A stretch of DNA of 64,000 nucleotides from Mesorhizobium sp. B4-1-4 (GTDB taxonomy: Bacteria > Pseudomonadota > Alphaproteobacteria > Rhizobiales > Rhizobiaceae): assembly GCF_006439395.2 (NCBI RefSeq), contig NZ_CP083950.1, positions 2,666,001-2,730,000 on the forward strand. The letters are read 5' to 3'. This document shows, piece after piece, positions 43,939-52,224 of this stretch. Every line of letters begins with the position of its first letter. Within the stretch, counting starts at the first letter, position 1. The notes below the pieces were generated by a model. It ran no database searches. It had not been told where the DNA came from and saw nothing but the letters and a program-made list of their open reading frames with translations. Position numbers and translations under genes: made by a program.

Positions 43939-44304
43939 ATGCGCAACATCTTGCTCGCAGCTGCTTTCATCGCCGCCTCCGCCATGCTTTCGAGCACCGC
44001 CTGTGCCCATGCCCATCTGGAAGCTGCCCAGCCGCCGATAAACGGCACGGTGAAAGACGCTCCTACCGAACTTGATCTCAAATTCAGCGAGGAGCTCAAC
44101 CTGAAGTTCACCGGCGTAAACGTCACCGGACCGGACAAGAAGCAAGTCAAGACCGACGGCGACATGCTGATGGACGGCGACAAGACATTCATGGTCGATC
44201 TTCCCGCCGGGCTCGCCGCCGGCACCTACAAGGTCGAGTGGCATGCGCTGTCGCGGGACGGCCACAAGACGCATGGCGACTACAAGTTCACCGTGAAGCC
44301 GTGA
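43939..44304 (+). CDS. copC: Periplasmic copper resistance protein CopC
   Basis: A 121-residue CopC. A signal peptide (RNILLAAAFIAASAMLSSTACA) is cut so that the mature protein starts with a histidine-rich HAHLEAAQPP, the N-terminal Cu(II)-binding His of the family. LDLKFSEELNLKFTGVNV and the ending SRDGHKTHGDYKFTV, with the second copper histidine, complete the beta-barrel. It carries Cu(II) in the periplasm and hands it to CopD. ATG 43939 has AAGGA about 9 bases upstream. copD follows 84 bases later across a hairpin. Confidence 0.9.
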   Translation: MRNILLAAAFIAASAMLSSTACAHAHLEAAQPPINGTVKDAPTELDLKFSEELNLKFTGVNVTGPDKKQVKTDGDMLMDGDKTFMVDLPAGLAAGTYKVEWHALSRDGHKTHGDYKFTVKP

Positions 44305-44310
44305 TCGATC

Positions 44311-44340
44311 AGAGGGGCCCACGATCATGCCCCCTCTTTT
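44311..44340 (+). terminator. Terminator-like hairpin between copC and copD
   Basis: AGAGGGG and CCCCTCT form a 7-base stem around a 13-base loop, followed by a run of Ts (CCCCTCTTTT). It is the most standard terminator shape in the window. Lying between copC and copD, it would let only part of the transcripts continue into copD, giving more CopC than CopD. Confidence 0.55.
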
Positions 44341-44388
44341 CGCTTTCGTGATGACGGACCGCCCAATGTTGCCTCCCCCGGCCGCCCG

Positions 44389-45279
44389 ATGATGCCGGAC
44401 ACTTTCCTCATGGCCTGCCGCTTCGTTCACGATGCGGCGCTGATGATGCTCTGGGGCGGCTTCGGCTACCTGGCGGCGCTTGTGCCTCGGCGCCTGGCCG
44501 GGCCGATCGCCGACCGGCTGGCTGGTTCCCGCCTCGTTGCGGTCGGGCTTGCGCTGGCCACCACGCTTCTCGCCCTGCCGATCCAGACCGCCATGATCGG
44601 CGACGGCTGGACCGATGCGGTGAACGGGCGGGTACTGACCGATGTGCTGATGACGACCAGCGTCGGGACGGCATGGCTGGCGCAACTCGCGGCTGTCGTC
44701 ATCCTTGTCTTTTCGCAATTGTCTCCTGCCCGCTTCAAGACGGCAGCGACCGCCGGCGCGGCAGCGCTCGGTCTGGCCGCGCTCGCCTTCAGCGGACATG
44801 CGGTCATGCAGGGCGGCTGGCAAGGCGTTGTTCATCCGCTAAACGACGTCCTGCACGTGCTTGCCGCCGGCGCATGGATAGGCGCGCTGCCGCCGCTGCT
44901 CATTGTGCTCGCGCAATTCGGCCAGCCGCCCTTCAAGGCCGACGCGACAGTGGCGCTGCGCCGCTTTTCGACCGCCGGCCACTGGGCTGTCGCGCTTGCG
45001 ATCCTGTCCGGCATCGGCAATAGCCTGTTCATCGTCGGCTGGCCACTCGGCATCTCCCCTACCTACCGGGCGCTGCTGACGGCAAAGATCGTCGTCGTCT
45101 TCCTCATGACGGCGGCAGCTATCCTCAACCGCTATTGGTTCGTGCCGCGCCTCGGCCGACATCGCGCCTCCGCCCTCGCCGCAATCCGGACAGGCACGCT
45201 GGCAGAGATAGGCCTCGGCCTTGCCGCGATCTTGCTCGTCTCGATCTTCGGCTTGCTCGATCCGATTGGCGGGAACTGA
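44389..45279 (+). CDS. copD: Copper resistance membrane protein CopD
   Basis: A 296-residue integral membrane protein with about eight helices. The first helix has CRFVHDAALMMLWGGFGYLA with the family histidine, then HAVMQGGW, LHVLAAGAWIGALPPLLIVL and FSTAGHWAVALAILSGIGNSL, the histidines expected in CopD. It is thought to move copper from CopC across the inner membrane. It begins with two ATGs (44389 and 44392). It belongs with copC upstream; no regulator or copper ATPase is nearby. Confidence 0.88.
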   Translation: MMPDTFLMACRFVHDAALMMLWGGFGYLAALVPRRLAGPIADRLAGSRLVAVGLALATTLLALPIQTAMIGDGWTDAVNGRVLTDVLMTTSVGTAWLAQLAAVVILVFSQLSPARFKTAATAGAAALGLAALAFSGHAVMQGGWQGVVHPLNDVLHVLAAGAWIGALPPLLIVLAQFGQPPFKADATVALRRFSTAGHWAVALAILSGIGNSLFIVGWPLGISPTYRALLTAKIVVVFLMTAAAILNRYWFVPRLGRHRASALAAIRTGTLAEIGLGLAAILLVSIFGLLDPIGGN

Positions 45280-45346
45280 TCGAGTCGCCTCACCATGGCG
45301 CGGTGTCCATCTCGTGCCAGAGCCGATTGTGCGAGATCACGGTAGC

Positions 45347-46657
45347 TCAGAGCACCCATTGCAAGACCAAGCCCAGGACACAGAGCGACATGACGAGCGT
45401 GGATAACCATCCAAGCGCGCGTAGCCAGCCTTGCACGGGGAATTCTCCCATAATCTCCCGGCGATGGGTCATCTGCATCATGACCGCCATCACCGGCACC
45501 GCACAGACGCCATTGATCACGGCACTCCAGTAAAGCGCCTTGATGGGGTCGATCGGTGTAAACATGATCCCCATCCCCAAGGCCCCGGCGCTCGCCAGGG
45601 TGGCGTAGAAGGCGACAGCTTCCTTGGGCCGGCGCTCAAGACCGACTGGCCAGCGAAAAGCTTCGCCCACCGCGTAGGCGGCTGAGCCTGCGAGGACAGG
45701 CACGGCGAGCAGCCCGGTGCCGATGATTCCAGCGGCAAAGATTACGAATGCGAAACGGCCGGCCACCGGCTCCAAGGCCTTTGCGGCGTCTGTCGAAGAA
45801 CCGATATCCGTCACCCCGGCCTTGTGCAGGGTCGCGGCACTGGTGATGACGATGGCGATCGCGATCAGATTCGAGAAGGCCATTCCCATCAGCGTGTCGG
45901 CGCGGATGCGTGAAAACGCCGGCGAGGCCTGCCAAGGCGCCCAACGGAGTGGCTTGGCCTTGGGATCGAGTTGCTGTTCCTCGACTTCTTCCGAGGCTTG
46001 CCAGAAGAACAGATAAGGCGAAATGGTCGTGCCCAGGATTGCAAGCAGCGTCGTGAAAAAGGTCTCGTTCCAGCTTATGCTGGGAATCAGAATGCCGCTT
46101 GCCGCCTCACCCCATGGTACATGCGCGAGGAAAAGGGCACCGACATAAGCGAACAGGCTGAGTGTCGTCCATTTGAGGACGGTGACGTATCTCGAATAGT
46201 TCAGGAACACGATCGCCGAGATGCAAATCGCACCGAAAAGGACGACATAAAGCGAGCTCGGGCCACCAACCAGGAGCTTTAGAGCGTCGCCCATGGCGCT
46301 GAGATCAGCCCCGATGTTGACGACGTTGGCGACAAACACCAGCGTAACGACAAACCACGATAGCGAAACCGGGTAGTGCCGGCAGAGATTGCCGGATATG
46401 CCCCGCCCCGTGGTTCGGCCTAACCGCGCCGCTATCTCCTGGATCGCCGCCATGAGAGGGAAAGTGAAGAGAAGCGTCCAGCTGATAGAGAACCCGAGTT
46501 GCGCTCCAGCCTGGCTGTAGGTGCCGATGCCTGAGGGATCGTCGTCGGAGGCGCCGGTGATGAAACCCGGGCCGATGGTCCGCAGGAGGCGCTGAAATGG
46601 TCCTTTTGCCAAGACGTTGCTTTGGTCCTTGGCGACTTTGGCGCTGAGATCGGTCAT
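45347..46657 (-). CDS. NRAMP-related divalent metal transporter with altered motif
   Basis: A 436-residue carrier of the NRAMP superfamily with about 11 membrane helices. Helix 1 reads ITGASDDDPSGIGTYSQAG, where true Mn/Fe transporters have DPGN, so the metal-binding Asn is replaced. Helix 6 has ATISPYLFFWQAS in place of the M-P-H segment. This altered set is seen in NRAMP-related proteins whose ions may differ from Mn2+, so I do not call it MntH. ATG 46657 has GAGGG about 6 bases ahead; 7 more in-frame codons precede it. It converges on copD with 67 bases between them and stands alone. Confidence 0.82.
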   Translation of the reverse strand: MTDLSAKVAKDQSNVLAKGPFQRLLRTIGPGFITGASDDDPSGIGTYSQAGAQLGFSISWTLLFTFPLMAAIQEIAARLGRTTGRGISGNLCRHYPVSLSWFVVTLVFVANVVNIGADLSAMGDALKLLVGGPSSLYVVLFGAICISAIVFLNYSRYVTVLKWTTLSLFAYVGALFLAHVPWGEAASGILIPSISWNETFFTTLLAILGTTISPYLFFWQASEEVEEQQLDPKAKPLRWAPWQASPAFSRIRADTLMGMAFSNLIAIAIVITSAATLHKAGVTDIGSSTDAAKALEPVAGRFAFVIFAAGIIGTGLLAVPVLAGSAAYAVGEAFRWPVGLERRPKEAVAFYATLASAGALGMGIMFTPIDPIKALYWSAVINGVCAVPVMAVMMQMTHRREIMGEFPVQGWLRALGWLSTLVMSLCVLGLVLQWVL

Positions 46658-46914
46658 GATTGCCCTCGCGCCCCTCAACGACGGCCGACCACATTGGTTT
46701 CATAATGCTAATAAAAAGCGTGGCTTACCAAGGTGCGAGCCATCGGCACTGAGACCGCGCTCGCGCTGGTTTATGGCTTGGGCCACTTACCAAGCCCAGG
46801 CGCCGGCCGACCAAGTTCCGTGCTGGCCGAATTGGTCTGACCGGCGCGTCGTCCTTTTGGCCGCTATAGCCCTTCCAGTGCGACTGAACGCGATGACATA
46901 TCCGCAGATCGAGC

Positions 46915-47295
46915 CTAGACCGGTTTGGCGTACTGTTCGGCGCTCAGCACTTCGATGCACTGGAACGGTGCCTTGCCTTCCACCCAGGCGTCGTGGCCGG
47001 GCGGGATCGTGTAGGACATGCCTTCACTGAAGGTCTTTTGCGTCCCGTCCTTCATTTTGATCGTGATTGTCCCCGACACGACATAGCCGACATGTGAGAC
47101 TTGGCAGCTGTCGGTCTTGACCACCGGCTTCACGCATTCGGACCATCGCCAGCCTGGCTCCATGTTCATCCGCGCGAGCGTGTAGCCTGGCAGCCGCACC
47201 ACCTCGACGCGCGTCTTGGCGGGCGAGCGCACCTCGTCCGGTTTGTCATGCGATTTGGCTTCCAGTTTCGTGACGTTCATTGCAGCTTCGGCCAT
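46915..47295 (-). CDS. Cupin domain protein
   Basis: A 126-residue single-domain cupin. The barrel strands are MEPGWRWSECVKPV, SCQVSHVGYVVSGTITIKMKDGTQKTFSEGMSYTIPPGHDAWVEG. Of the usual metal ligands HVGYVVSG and PPGHDAW supply one His each, but the first motif has no second His, so metal binding is uncertain. ATG 47295 follows GGAGG by about 5 bases. It is a lone gene; a reading to 47358 adds 21 residues without support. No function is proposed beyond small-molecule binding. Confidence 0.82.
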   Translation of the reverse strand: MAEAAMNVTKLEAKSHDKPDEVRSPAKTRVEVVRLPGYTLARMNMEPGWRWSECVKPVVKTDSCQVSHVGYVVSGTITIKMKDGTQKTFSEGMSYTIPPGHDAWVEGKAPFQCIEVLSAEQYAKPV

Positions 47296-47583
47296 GGCAT
47301 CCTCCCATCTTTTTGAAGCGGAGCCCGACACCGCGATCGCCGGGGACCGCTTTCGCATCCATACACCATTTCATCAGCGTTCGCTAATGTAACAGGCCTG
47401 GTCCGGCCTCGTTGGAGACAACTGGCGGCCGCGCCACCCTCACCGGAAGCCGATGAGTGACCTCAGGACCGCCGCCGGGCCAGCGGCGTCCGCCAGCTCT
47501 TGCGGAAGCCGGCCCGCAGACGGGCAACATTGCCGTCGGGCAGCCTGTGCGATCCGCCGGATGCTGAACGCGTCATAGTCCCC

Positions 47584-49086
47584 TCACAGCGCCAGGCTGC
47601 CCTGCTCCGCCTCCTCGGCATTGGGATCGCCGGGCGCCGTGGCCCAGGCGAGTTCCACCAGCGTCACGGTGCGCTTGCCCGTGCCGTCGACCTGGCACAC
47701 GATCAGGCCCTGCTCCTCGATATAGGTCAGGAGACGCCGGGCCCGGCGCAGCGAATGCGAGCCATAGGCGCGGGCGATCGCGGCGTCGCTCGGGCACGGC
47801 CAGCCCTCTTTCGCCGCACGCGCGATCATCATGAACACGCCCTGCATGTCGTCGGGCAGCAGCGAGGCGCGGACCGAAACGTCGCGCCACGCATCGTCCT
47901 CGGTGGTCTCGGACCCCAGCCCGGCACGCGCGCGCGTCAGCATGCGGCGGAACGCGGGCAGATCGGGCACCACCGAGGCGAGGCCCTCGATGCGGCAGCG
48001 CACGACGAACTCCTGGTAGAGCACGCCGATGACGCGAAAACCCGCATCGGGCTCCGCCAGCACGGCGCGCAGCACACGGTCGACCCGCTCGCGCCGCTCC
48101 GCCAGATCCTCGGCGCTGATCGGCGGTTCCATCGGCTCGGGCCGGATTTCCAGCGCCGCCGATTTCGCCGCCATCAATTGATCCAGCAGGTCCGGTGACG
48201 CGGTCCGGCGCGGCGCGCGCACCGCCTCGGGCGGCGGCGCCGCCAGGATGATCGAACGGGCATCCTCGAGCGCGGCCCCCGGCAGCGGCATCAGCCGCGG
48301 CGTGCCGTTGCGCGGGCTTGTATCGGTCGGGCCGATGCGCAGGCCGAGCGGCCGCCGCGACAGCGCCGGCCCCAGCGCCATGAACTGCCCGCGCTCCAGG
48401 TCGCGGAACGCTTCCGCCTGGCGCCGCTCCATGCCCAGGAGATCGGCGGCGCGCGCCATGTCGATGTCGAGGAAGGTGCGGCCCATGAGGAAATTGGACG
48501 CCTCGGCCGCGACGTTCTTGGCGAGCTTGGCCAGCCGCTGCGTGGCGATGATGCCGGCCAGCCCGCGCTTGCGGCCACGGCACATCAAATTGGTCATGGC
48601 GCCAAGCGACAACTTGCGCGCCTCGTCGGAAACCTCGCCAGCCACAGCCGGCGCGAACAGCTGCGCCTCGTCCACCACCACCAGCATCGGGTACCAGTGG
48701 TCGCGTGCCACCTCGAACAGCCCACCGAGGAAAGCGGCGGCCCGCCGCATCTGGTTCTCGGCATCGAGCCCTTCGAGATTGAGCACCGTGGAGACACGAT
48801 GGATGCGCGCCCGCTCGCCGGCCGCCTGCAGGCCGCGCTCGGTATGCTCCTCGGCATCGATCACCAGATGGCCATAACGTTCGCCCAGCGACACGAAGTC
48901 GCCTTCGGGATCGACGATGGTCTGCTGCACCCAGGGCGCGCTCTGCTCCAGCAGCCGGCGCAAGAGATGCGACTTGCCGGAGCCCGAATTGCCCTGCACC
49001 AGAAGACGGGTCGCCAGCAGCTCCTCGAGATCAAGGTTCGCCGGTGCGCCCGCCGTGGTGTGGCCCATCTCGATCGCAACGGTCAT
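47584..49086 (-). CDS. HerA-like ATPase (DUF87 domain)
   Basis: A 500-residue P-loop ATPase of the HerA/FtsK group with a DUF87-type start. Walker A is VQGNSGSGKSH (about 30-40) and Walker B MLVVVDEAQLF (about 134-144); SRRPLGLRIGPTDTSP follows, and a winged-helix-like stretch lies near the C-terminus (SDAAIARAYGSHSLRRARRLLTYIEEQGLI). Archaeal HerA works with the nuclease NurA in end resection, and bacterial relatives move DNA or serve in defence; no nuclease gene is adjacent here. It starts at ATG 49086. It is monocistronic with 501 bases of unassigned sequence ahead of it. Confidence 0.82.
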   Translation of the reverse strand: MTVAIEMGHTTAGAPANLDLEELLATRLLVQGNSGSGKSHLLRRLLEQSAPWVQQTIVDPEGDFVSLGERYGHLVIDAEEHTERGLQAAGERARIHRVSTVLNLEGLDAENQMRRAAAFLGGLFEVARDHWYPMLVVVDEAQLFAPAVAGEVSDEARKLSLGAMTNLMCRGRKRGLAGIIATQRLAKLAKNVAAEASNFLMGRTFLDIDMARAADLLGMERRQAEAFRDLERGQFMALGPALSRRPLGLRIGPTDTSPRNGTPRLMPLPGAALEDARSIILAAPPPEAVRAPRRTASPDLLDQLMAAKSAALEIRPEPMEPPISAEDLAERRERVDRVLRAVLAEPDAGFRVIGVLYQEFVVRCRIEGLASVVPDLPAFRRMLTRARAGLGSETTEDDAWRDVSVRASLLPDDMQGVFMMIARAAKEGWPCPSDAAIARAYGSHSLRRARRLLTYIEEQGLIVCQVDGTGKRTVTLVELAWATAPGDPNAEEAEQGSLAL

Positions 49087-49588
49087 GTCTCGACTCAGGC
49101 TCTCCCTTCGCAGACGGGCTTATCAACCCCATCGCGGCGCGTCGAGCCGCACCGGGCAGAGGCTTCGCGTTGCGCACAGCCGTGAGGAGCGGTGAGTTGC
49201 CCTGGGGAGGCCAGCAGGCCAGGCGGAACTGGCGGGCAGCCGACCGATCGCCGCAGAGCCTGTGGATAGTAACCACCTGTTCACCATGGGCCGGCGTTCC
49301 GATTGAAGCCGTCAGGCATCCGCGTAGCCTGACCCTGCAATGTGATGCACCCCAACGCCCCAAATGGCGGCCGGCGTTTTCAAGTTCTCTCCACAAGTAT
49401 GCGCCGGTCGCCGCCTTTCATCCTTGCCATACCCCGACGCCGCGCCGACGGCGCACAAAACCCGTTGTCTGGGGCAAAGCCGGGGTTGACCGGCCCGGAC
49501 CGCGAGGCGACACTTCATGTGAAGGGCAGTTCCGGCAATGCCCACCGCCAGCCCGGACTGCGCAAGGCAAGTGCGAGGAGGAAATGCG
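49087..49588. other. About 500-base gap with no assignable gene
   Basis: I find no convincing gene on either strand; frames here are short and lack family likeness. The left part should hold the promoter of the HerA-like gene and the right part that of the DUF551-like gene, whose ribosome site (GAGGAGG) ends the gap. Confidence 0.4.
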
Positions 49589-49894
49589 ATGGACGAGCCC
49601 GAACGGTGGCGCCACATGTCGACGGCGCCGAAGGACGGCAGCCGGATTCTGGTTACGGTCCGTCCCTCCGAACAGGGACCGGCGGAAGTCGACCTCGCCT
49701 ACTGGTCGCGCGCCGACCAGTTTGCCGAAGAGGGCTGGCGCGCCTCTGATTCTTCCCCGGGCCGCGTCATCGAATATGCCGAGCCGGAGCTGAAATGCTG
49801 GATGCCCCTGCCCTCGGCCAACCTCGCCCGCGCCTCCATGCCTGCCCCCTGGGAAGGCGACGACGCCGGGCAGTTGGACGGCTCGGGGATTTAA
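49589..49894 (+). CDS. DUF551-like small protein
   Basis: A 101-residue protein that resembles the DUF551 pattern of phage and chromosomal small proteins: HMSTAPKDGSRILVTV at the start, YWSRADQFAEEGWRAS in the middle and KCWMPLPS near the end. No activity is known for the family. ATG 49589 has AGGAGG about 8 bases ahead, which fixes the start. A family A repeat begins 20 bases after its stop. Confidence 0.6.
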   Translation: MDEPERWRHMSTAPKDGSRILVTVRPSEQGPAEVDLAYWSRADQFAEEGWRASDSSPGRVIEYAEPELKCWMPLPSANLARASMPAPWEGDDAGQLDGSGI

Positions 49895-49914
49895 GGGCCA
49901 TCGGCGGAGCTGCT

Positions 49915-49972
49915 GATCTCCCCCCAAGTGGGGGAGATGTCCGGCAGGACAGAGGGGGGCGCCGTAGAGCGC
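49915..49972 (-). repeat. Family A palindromic repeat, left of the DUF559 gene
   Basis: One family A unit in inverted orientation (ATCTCCCCCCAAGTGGGGGAGAT, then GTCCGGCAGGACAGAGGGGG and GCGCCGTAGAGCGC). Here the outer end points to the DUF559 gene that follows, opposite to the arrangement in the three pairs at 33.8, 39.8 and 42.6 kb. Confidence 0.8.
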
Positions 49973-49997
49973 GGCATCAATAACCGACCGGACAGCC

Positions 49998-50371
49998 ATG
50001 CCGCATACGCCCATGCCTCCACAGAACCGCGCAAACGCCAAATCGATGCGCAAGGTCATGACCGACGCAGAGTTGAGGCTTTGGAACGAGCTTCGCGCGG
50101 ATCGTTTGATGGGCCTGGGTTTTGCAGGCAATTCCCGATCGCCGGCTATATCGTCGACTTTGCCTGTCCGGAGAAGAAACTGATTGTGGAAGTCGATGGT
50201 TCACAGCACGGCGATGCGGATCTTGCTGCGGCTGACGCGTTTAGGACGAAACGCCTGGAACAAGACGACTGGACTGTGCTGCGGTTCTGGAATGAAGATG
50301 TGATCCGCGACATCGACAATGCTTGCCAGCACATTGTTATTACAGCGGGATTGGCTGAACTGACGGAATAG
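49998..50371 (+). pseudogene. DUF559 (Vsr-like) endonuclease-domain protein, frameshifted
   Basis: The DUF559 family has a Vsr/restriction-endonuclease-like fold. It starts at ATG 49998 with QNRANAKSMRKVMTDAELRLWNELRADRLMGLGF; at about 50121-50125 the homology shifts frame to RQFPIAGYIVDFACPEKKLIVEVDGSQH and runs to TAG 50371. GGTTTTCGCAGG is expected and GGTTTTGCAGG is read, so one C appears lost. As it stands the nuclease core (VDFACPEKKLIVEVDG with D and E-x-D) is cut off from the start. It lies exactly between two family A repeats that point away from each other. Confidence 0.8.
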
Positions 50372-50378
50372 GCTGGCG

Positions 50379-50438
50379 ATCCTTCGCGCCCCCCTCTGTC
50401 CTGCCGGACATCTCCCCCACTTGGGGGGAGATTGGCAG
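50379..50438 (+). repeat. Family A palindromic repeat, right of the DUF559 gene
   Basis: A family A unit (GCGCCCCCCTCTGTCCTGCC, GGACATCTCCCCC, ACTTGGGGGGAGATT) begins 7 bases after the DUF559 stop. With the unit at 49915-49972 it brackets that gene. Its leading bases GGCGATCCTTCGCGCCCCCC are the same as at 42547. Confidence 0.8.
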
Positions 50439-50448
50439 CTTCGCCCTC

Positions 50449-51278
50449 TCAGAACAAAAATGCAGCCGTCGCCGGGTTCGGCCCCGTCCGGCCGTCGCGC
50501 GAATCCATGCCGTCGATCGCCTTCAAATCCAGGGCGTCCAGTTCGAAGTCGAAGACATCGAAATTGGCCGCGATGCGGTCCTGGTGGATCGATTTCGGGA
50601 TGACGATCAACCCTTGCTGCAGGTGCCAGCGGATCATCACCTGCGCCGTCGACTTGCCGTGCTTTTTGGCAATGGCTGACAGGGTTGCGTCGCCGATCAG
50701 CCGGCCGCTGCCGAGCGGGCTCCAGCTTTCGGTATGGATACCATGGCTTCGTGGAACTCGCGCAGCGCGCGCTGCTGCAAACGCGGATGCAGCTCGATCT
50801 GGTTGACGACGGGCGTCACGCCGGTTTCGCCGATGATGCGCTCCAGATGATCCTTGTTGAAATTCGAAACACCGATCGATTTGATGCGGCCGGCCTGCTT
50901 CAGCTCGATCAGAGTCTTCCAGGCCTCGACATATTTGTCCTGGCTGGGCACCGGCCAGTGGATGAGGAAGAGGTCGAGCTGCTCGATGCCGAGCTTCGTC
51001 ATCGTATGGTCGAAGGCGCGAAGTGCCGCGTCGCGCTGGTGCGCGCCGTTGCGCAGCTTCGAGGTGATGAACAGCTCGCTTCTCGGCACGGCGGCACCAC
51101 GGATCGCCTCGCCGACGCCTTCCTCGTTCTGGTAACCCTCGGCCGTGTCGATCAGCCGGTAGCCGGCCTTGATTGCCCAGCCCACCACCTGCGCGGTGAT
51201 GTCATGATCGACCTGCCACACGCCAAGGCCAAGTTGAGGAATGGTCGCGCCGTCGTTCAACGTGATTTGTTCGGGCAT
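50449..51278 (-). pseudogene. Aldo/keto reductase, frameshifted
   Basis: A NADPH-dependent aldo/keto reductase of the 2,5-diketo-gluconate-reductase type. It starts at ATG 51278 (ITLNDGATIPQLGLGVWQ); the catalytic Asp and Tyr (LIDTAEGYQNEEGVGEAI), Lys (FITSKLRN) and His (LFLIHWPV) are present. Near 50742 the frame breaks after REFHEA; the homology then continues one frame over with IHTESWSPLGSGRLIG up to GPNPATAAFLF and the stop at 50449. A lost C in GCCCATGG (now GCCATGG) accounts for it. The last third, including the NADPH-binding part, is lost from the product unless the shift is an assembly error. Confidence 0.85.
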
Positions 51279-51420
51279 GATGGGGGGTCCTTTGCGTAGG
51301 AAATGTCCGGGCGATCGCCCGACGCAGCCTATCTAGGCACGACCTGGGACGACGGCCAGTCGCCGGCGGCAAATTCGCGTGAGATGTAACTATGCCAATT
51401 GTGGATAGTGGCGCGAAGCA

Positions 51421-51447
51421 CCCCCTCTGTCCTGCCTGACAGAGGGG
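51421..51447. repeat. Shortened family A remnant forming a hairpin
   Basis: CCCCTCTGTC and GACAGAGGGG form a perfect 10-base stem around CTGCCT. These arms are the outer ends of a family A pair, so the interior seems to have been deleted. It lies in the gap between the reductase and propeller genes (51279-51500), which otherwise shows nothing. Confidence 0.6.
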
Positions 51448-51500
51448 AGTGTGAAGGAACGCGACGCTGGTTCGTAGTCCGCCCTTTTGTCTCTGCACCC

Positions 51501-52133
51501 TCACCTCGGCCGGCGCACCGCGCGCACCACGCCGGCGGGGCCGCTACCGCAGAAGAAGCAGTCGCCGCCATCGGATTCCAGCCCCGACACGTTCTTGCCG
51601 GCCGGCATGTCGAGCCTTTCGAGCACCTTTCCGGTCTCCGGATCGATGCGCCTGATATCGCTCTGGTCGCCTTCCCAGGTGGCGTGCCACAGTTCGCCGT
51701 CCACCCAGGTCACCCCGGTGACGAAGCGGTTGGACTCGATCGTGCGCAGGATTTTTCCGCTCTCGGGATCGATCTGGTGGATCTTGCGCTCCCGGTACTG
51801 CCCGACCCAGAGCGTGCCCTCGGCCCAGGTCAGCCCGGAGTCGCGGCCGCCGCCTGGCGCCGGAATGGTGGAGAGCACCCCGCCAGTATCGGGATCGATC
51901 TTCTGGATGCGGTCGCCGGCTAGCTGGAAGAAATGCCGGCCGTCATAGGCGGTGCCTGCATGGGCGGCGACGTCGATCGAACGCAGCGTCTGCCCGCTTT
52001 CCGGATCGAACGCGTTCAGCCTGTCGCCTGAGGCGAACCAGACATTCTTGCCGTCGAAGCTCACGCCCGCGACCTGGTCCACCCCTGAAAAGGGTCCGTA
52101 TTCGCGCAGGATTTCGGCCGCTGAATGTTTCAT
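51501..52133 (-). CDS. Beta-propeller protein (glutamine cyclotransferase/Vgb-like)
   Basis: A 210-residue protein made of repeating blades: FDGKNVWFASGDRLNAFDPESGQTLRSID, YDGRHFFQLAGDRIQKIDPDTGGVLSTI, WAEGTLWVGQYRERKIHQIDPESGKILRTI and VDGELWHATWEGDQSDIRRIDPETGKVLERL, about 45 residues each. The pattern suits the glutamine cyclotransferase-like or Vgb-like propeller group. Five blades are visible, so it may form a ring as a dimer or be short. No signal peptide is seen. ATG 52133 has GAGGA 7 bases upstream; a start at 52157 adds 8 residues. The C-terminus has CFFCGSG, a possible metal or disulfide site. Confidence 0.75.
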   Translation of the reverse strand: MKHSAAEILREYGPFSGVDQVAGVSFDGKNVWFASGDRLNAFDPESGQTLRSIDVAAHAGTAYDGRHFFQLAGDRIQKIDPDTGGVLSTIPAPGGGRDSGLTWAEGTLWVGQYRERKIHQIDPESGKILRTIESNRFVTGVTWVDGELWHATWEGDQSDIRRIDPETGKVLERLDMPAGKNVSGLESDGGDCFFCGSGPAGVVRAVRRPR

Positions 52134-52224
52134 GTCCTGGTCCTCAACCGTGGTCATTTTCCCTGTCCGTTTCTTTGGAAGATGATCCGTTCCCAAAACG
52201 GATTCCACTTTTCAGGACCATGTT

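Noticed and set aside
45347..46657. Calling this gene mntH
   Set aside because: The DPGN motif that defines the Mn/Fe carriers is altered.
49915..50438. An insertion sequence with terminal inverted repeats
   Set aside because: The flanking units are the same family A repeats found without a gene elsewhere, no target-site duplication is visible, and no transposase is encoded.
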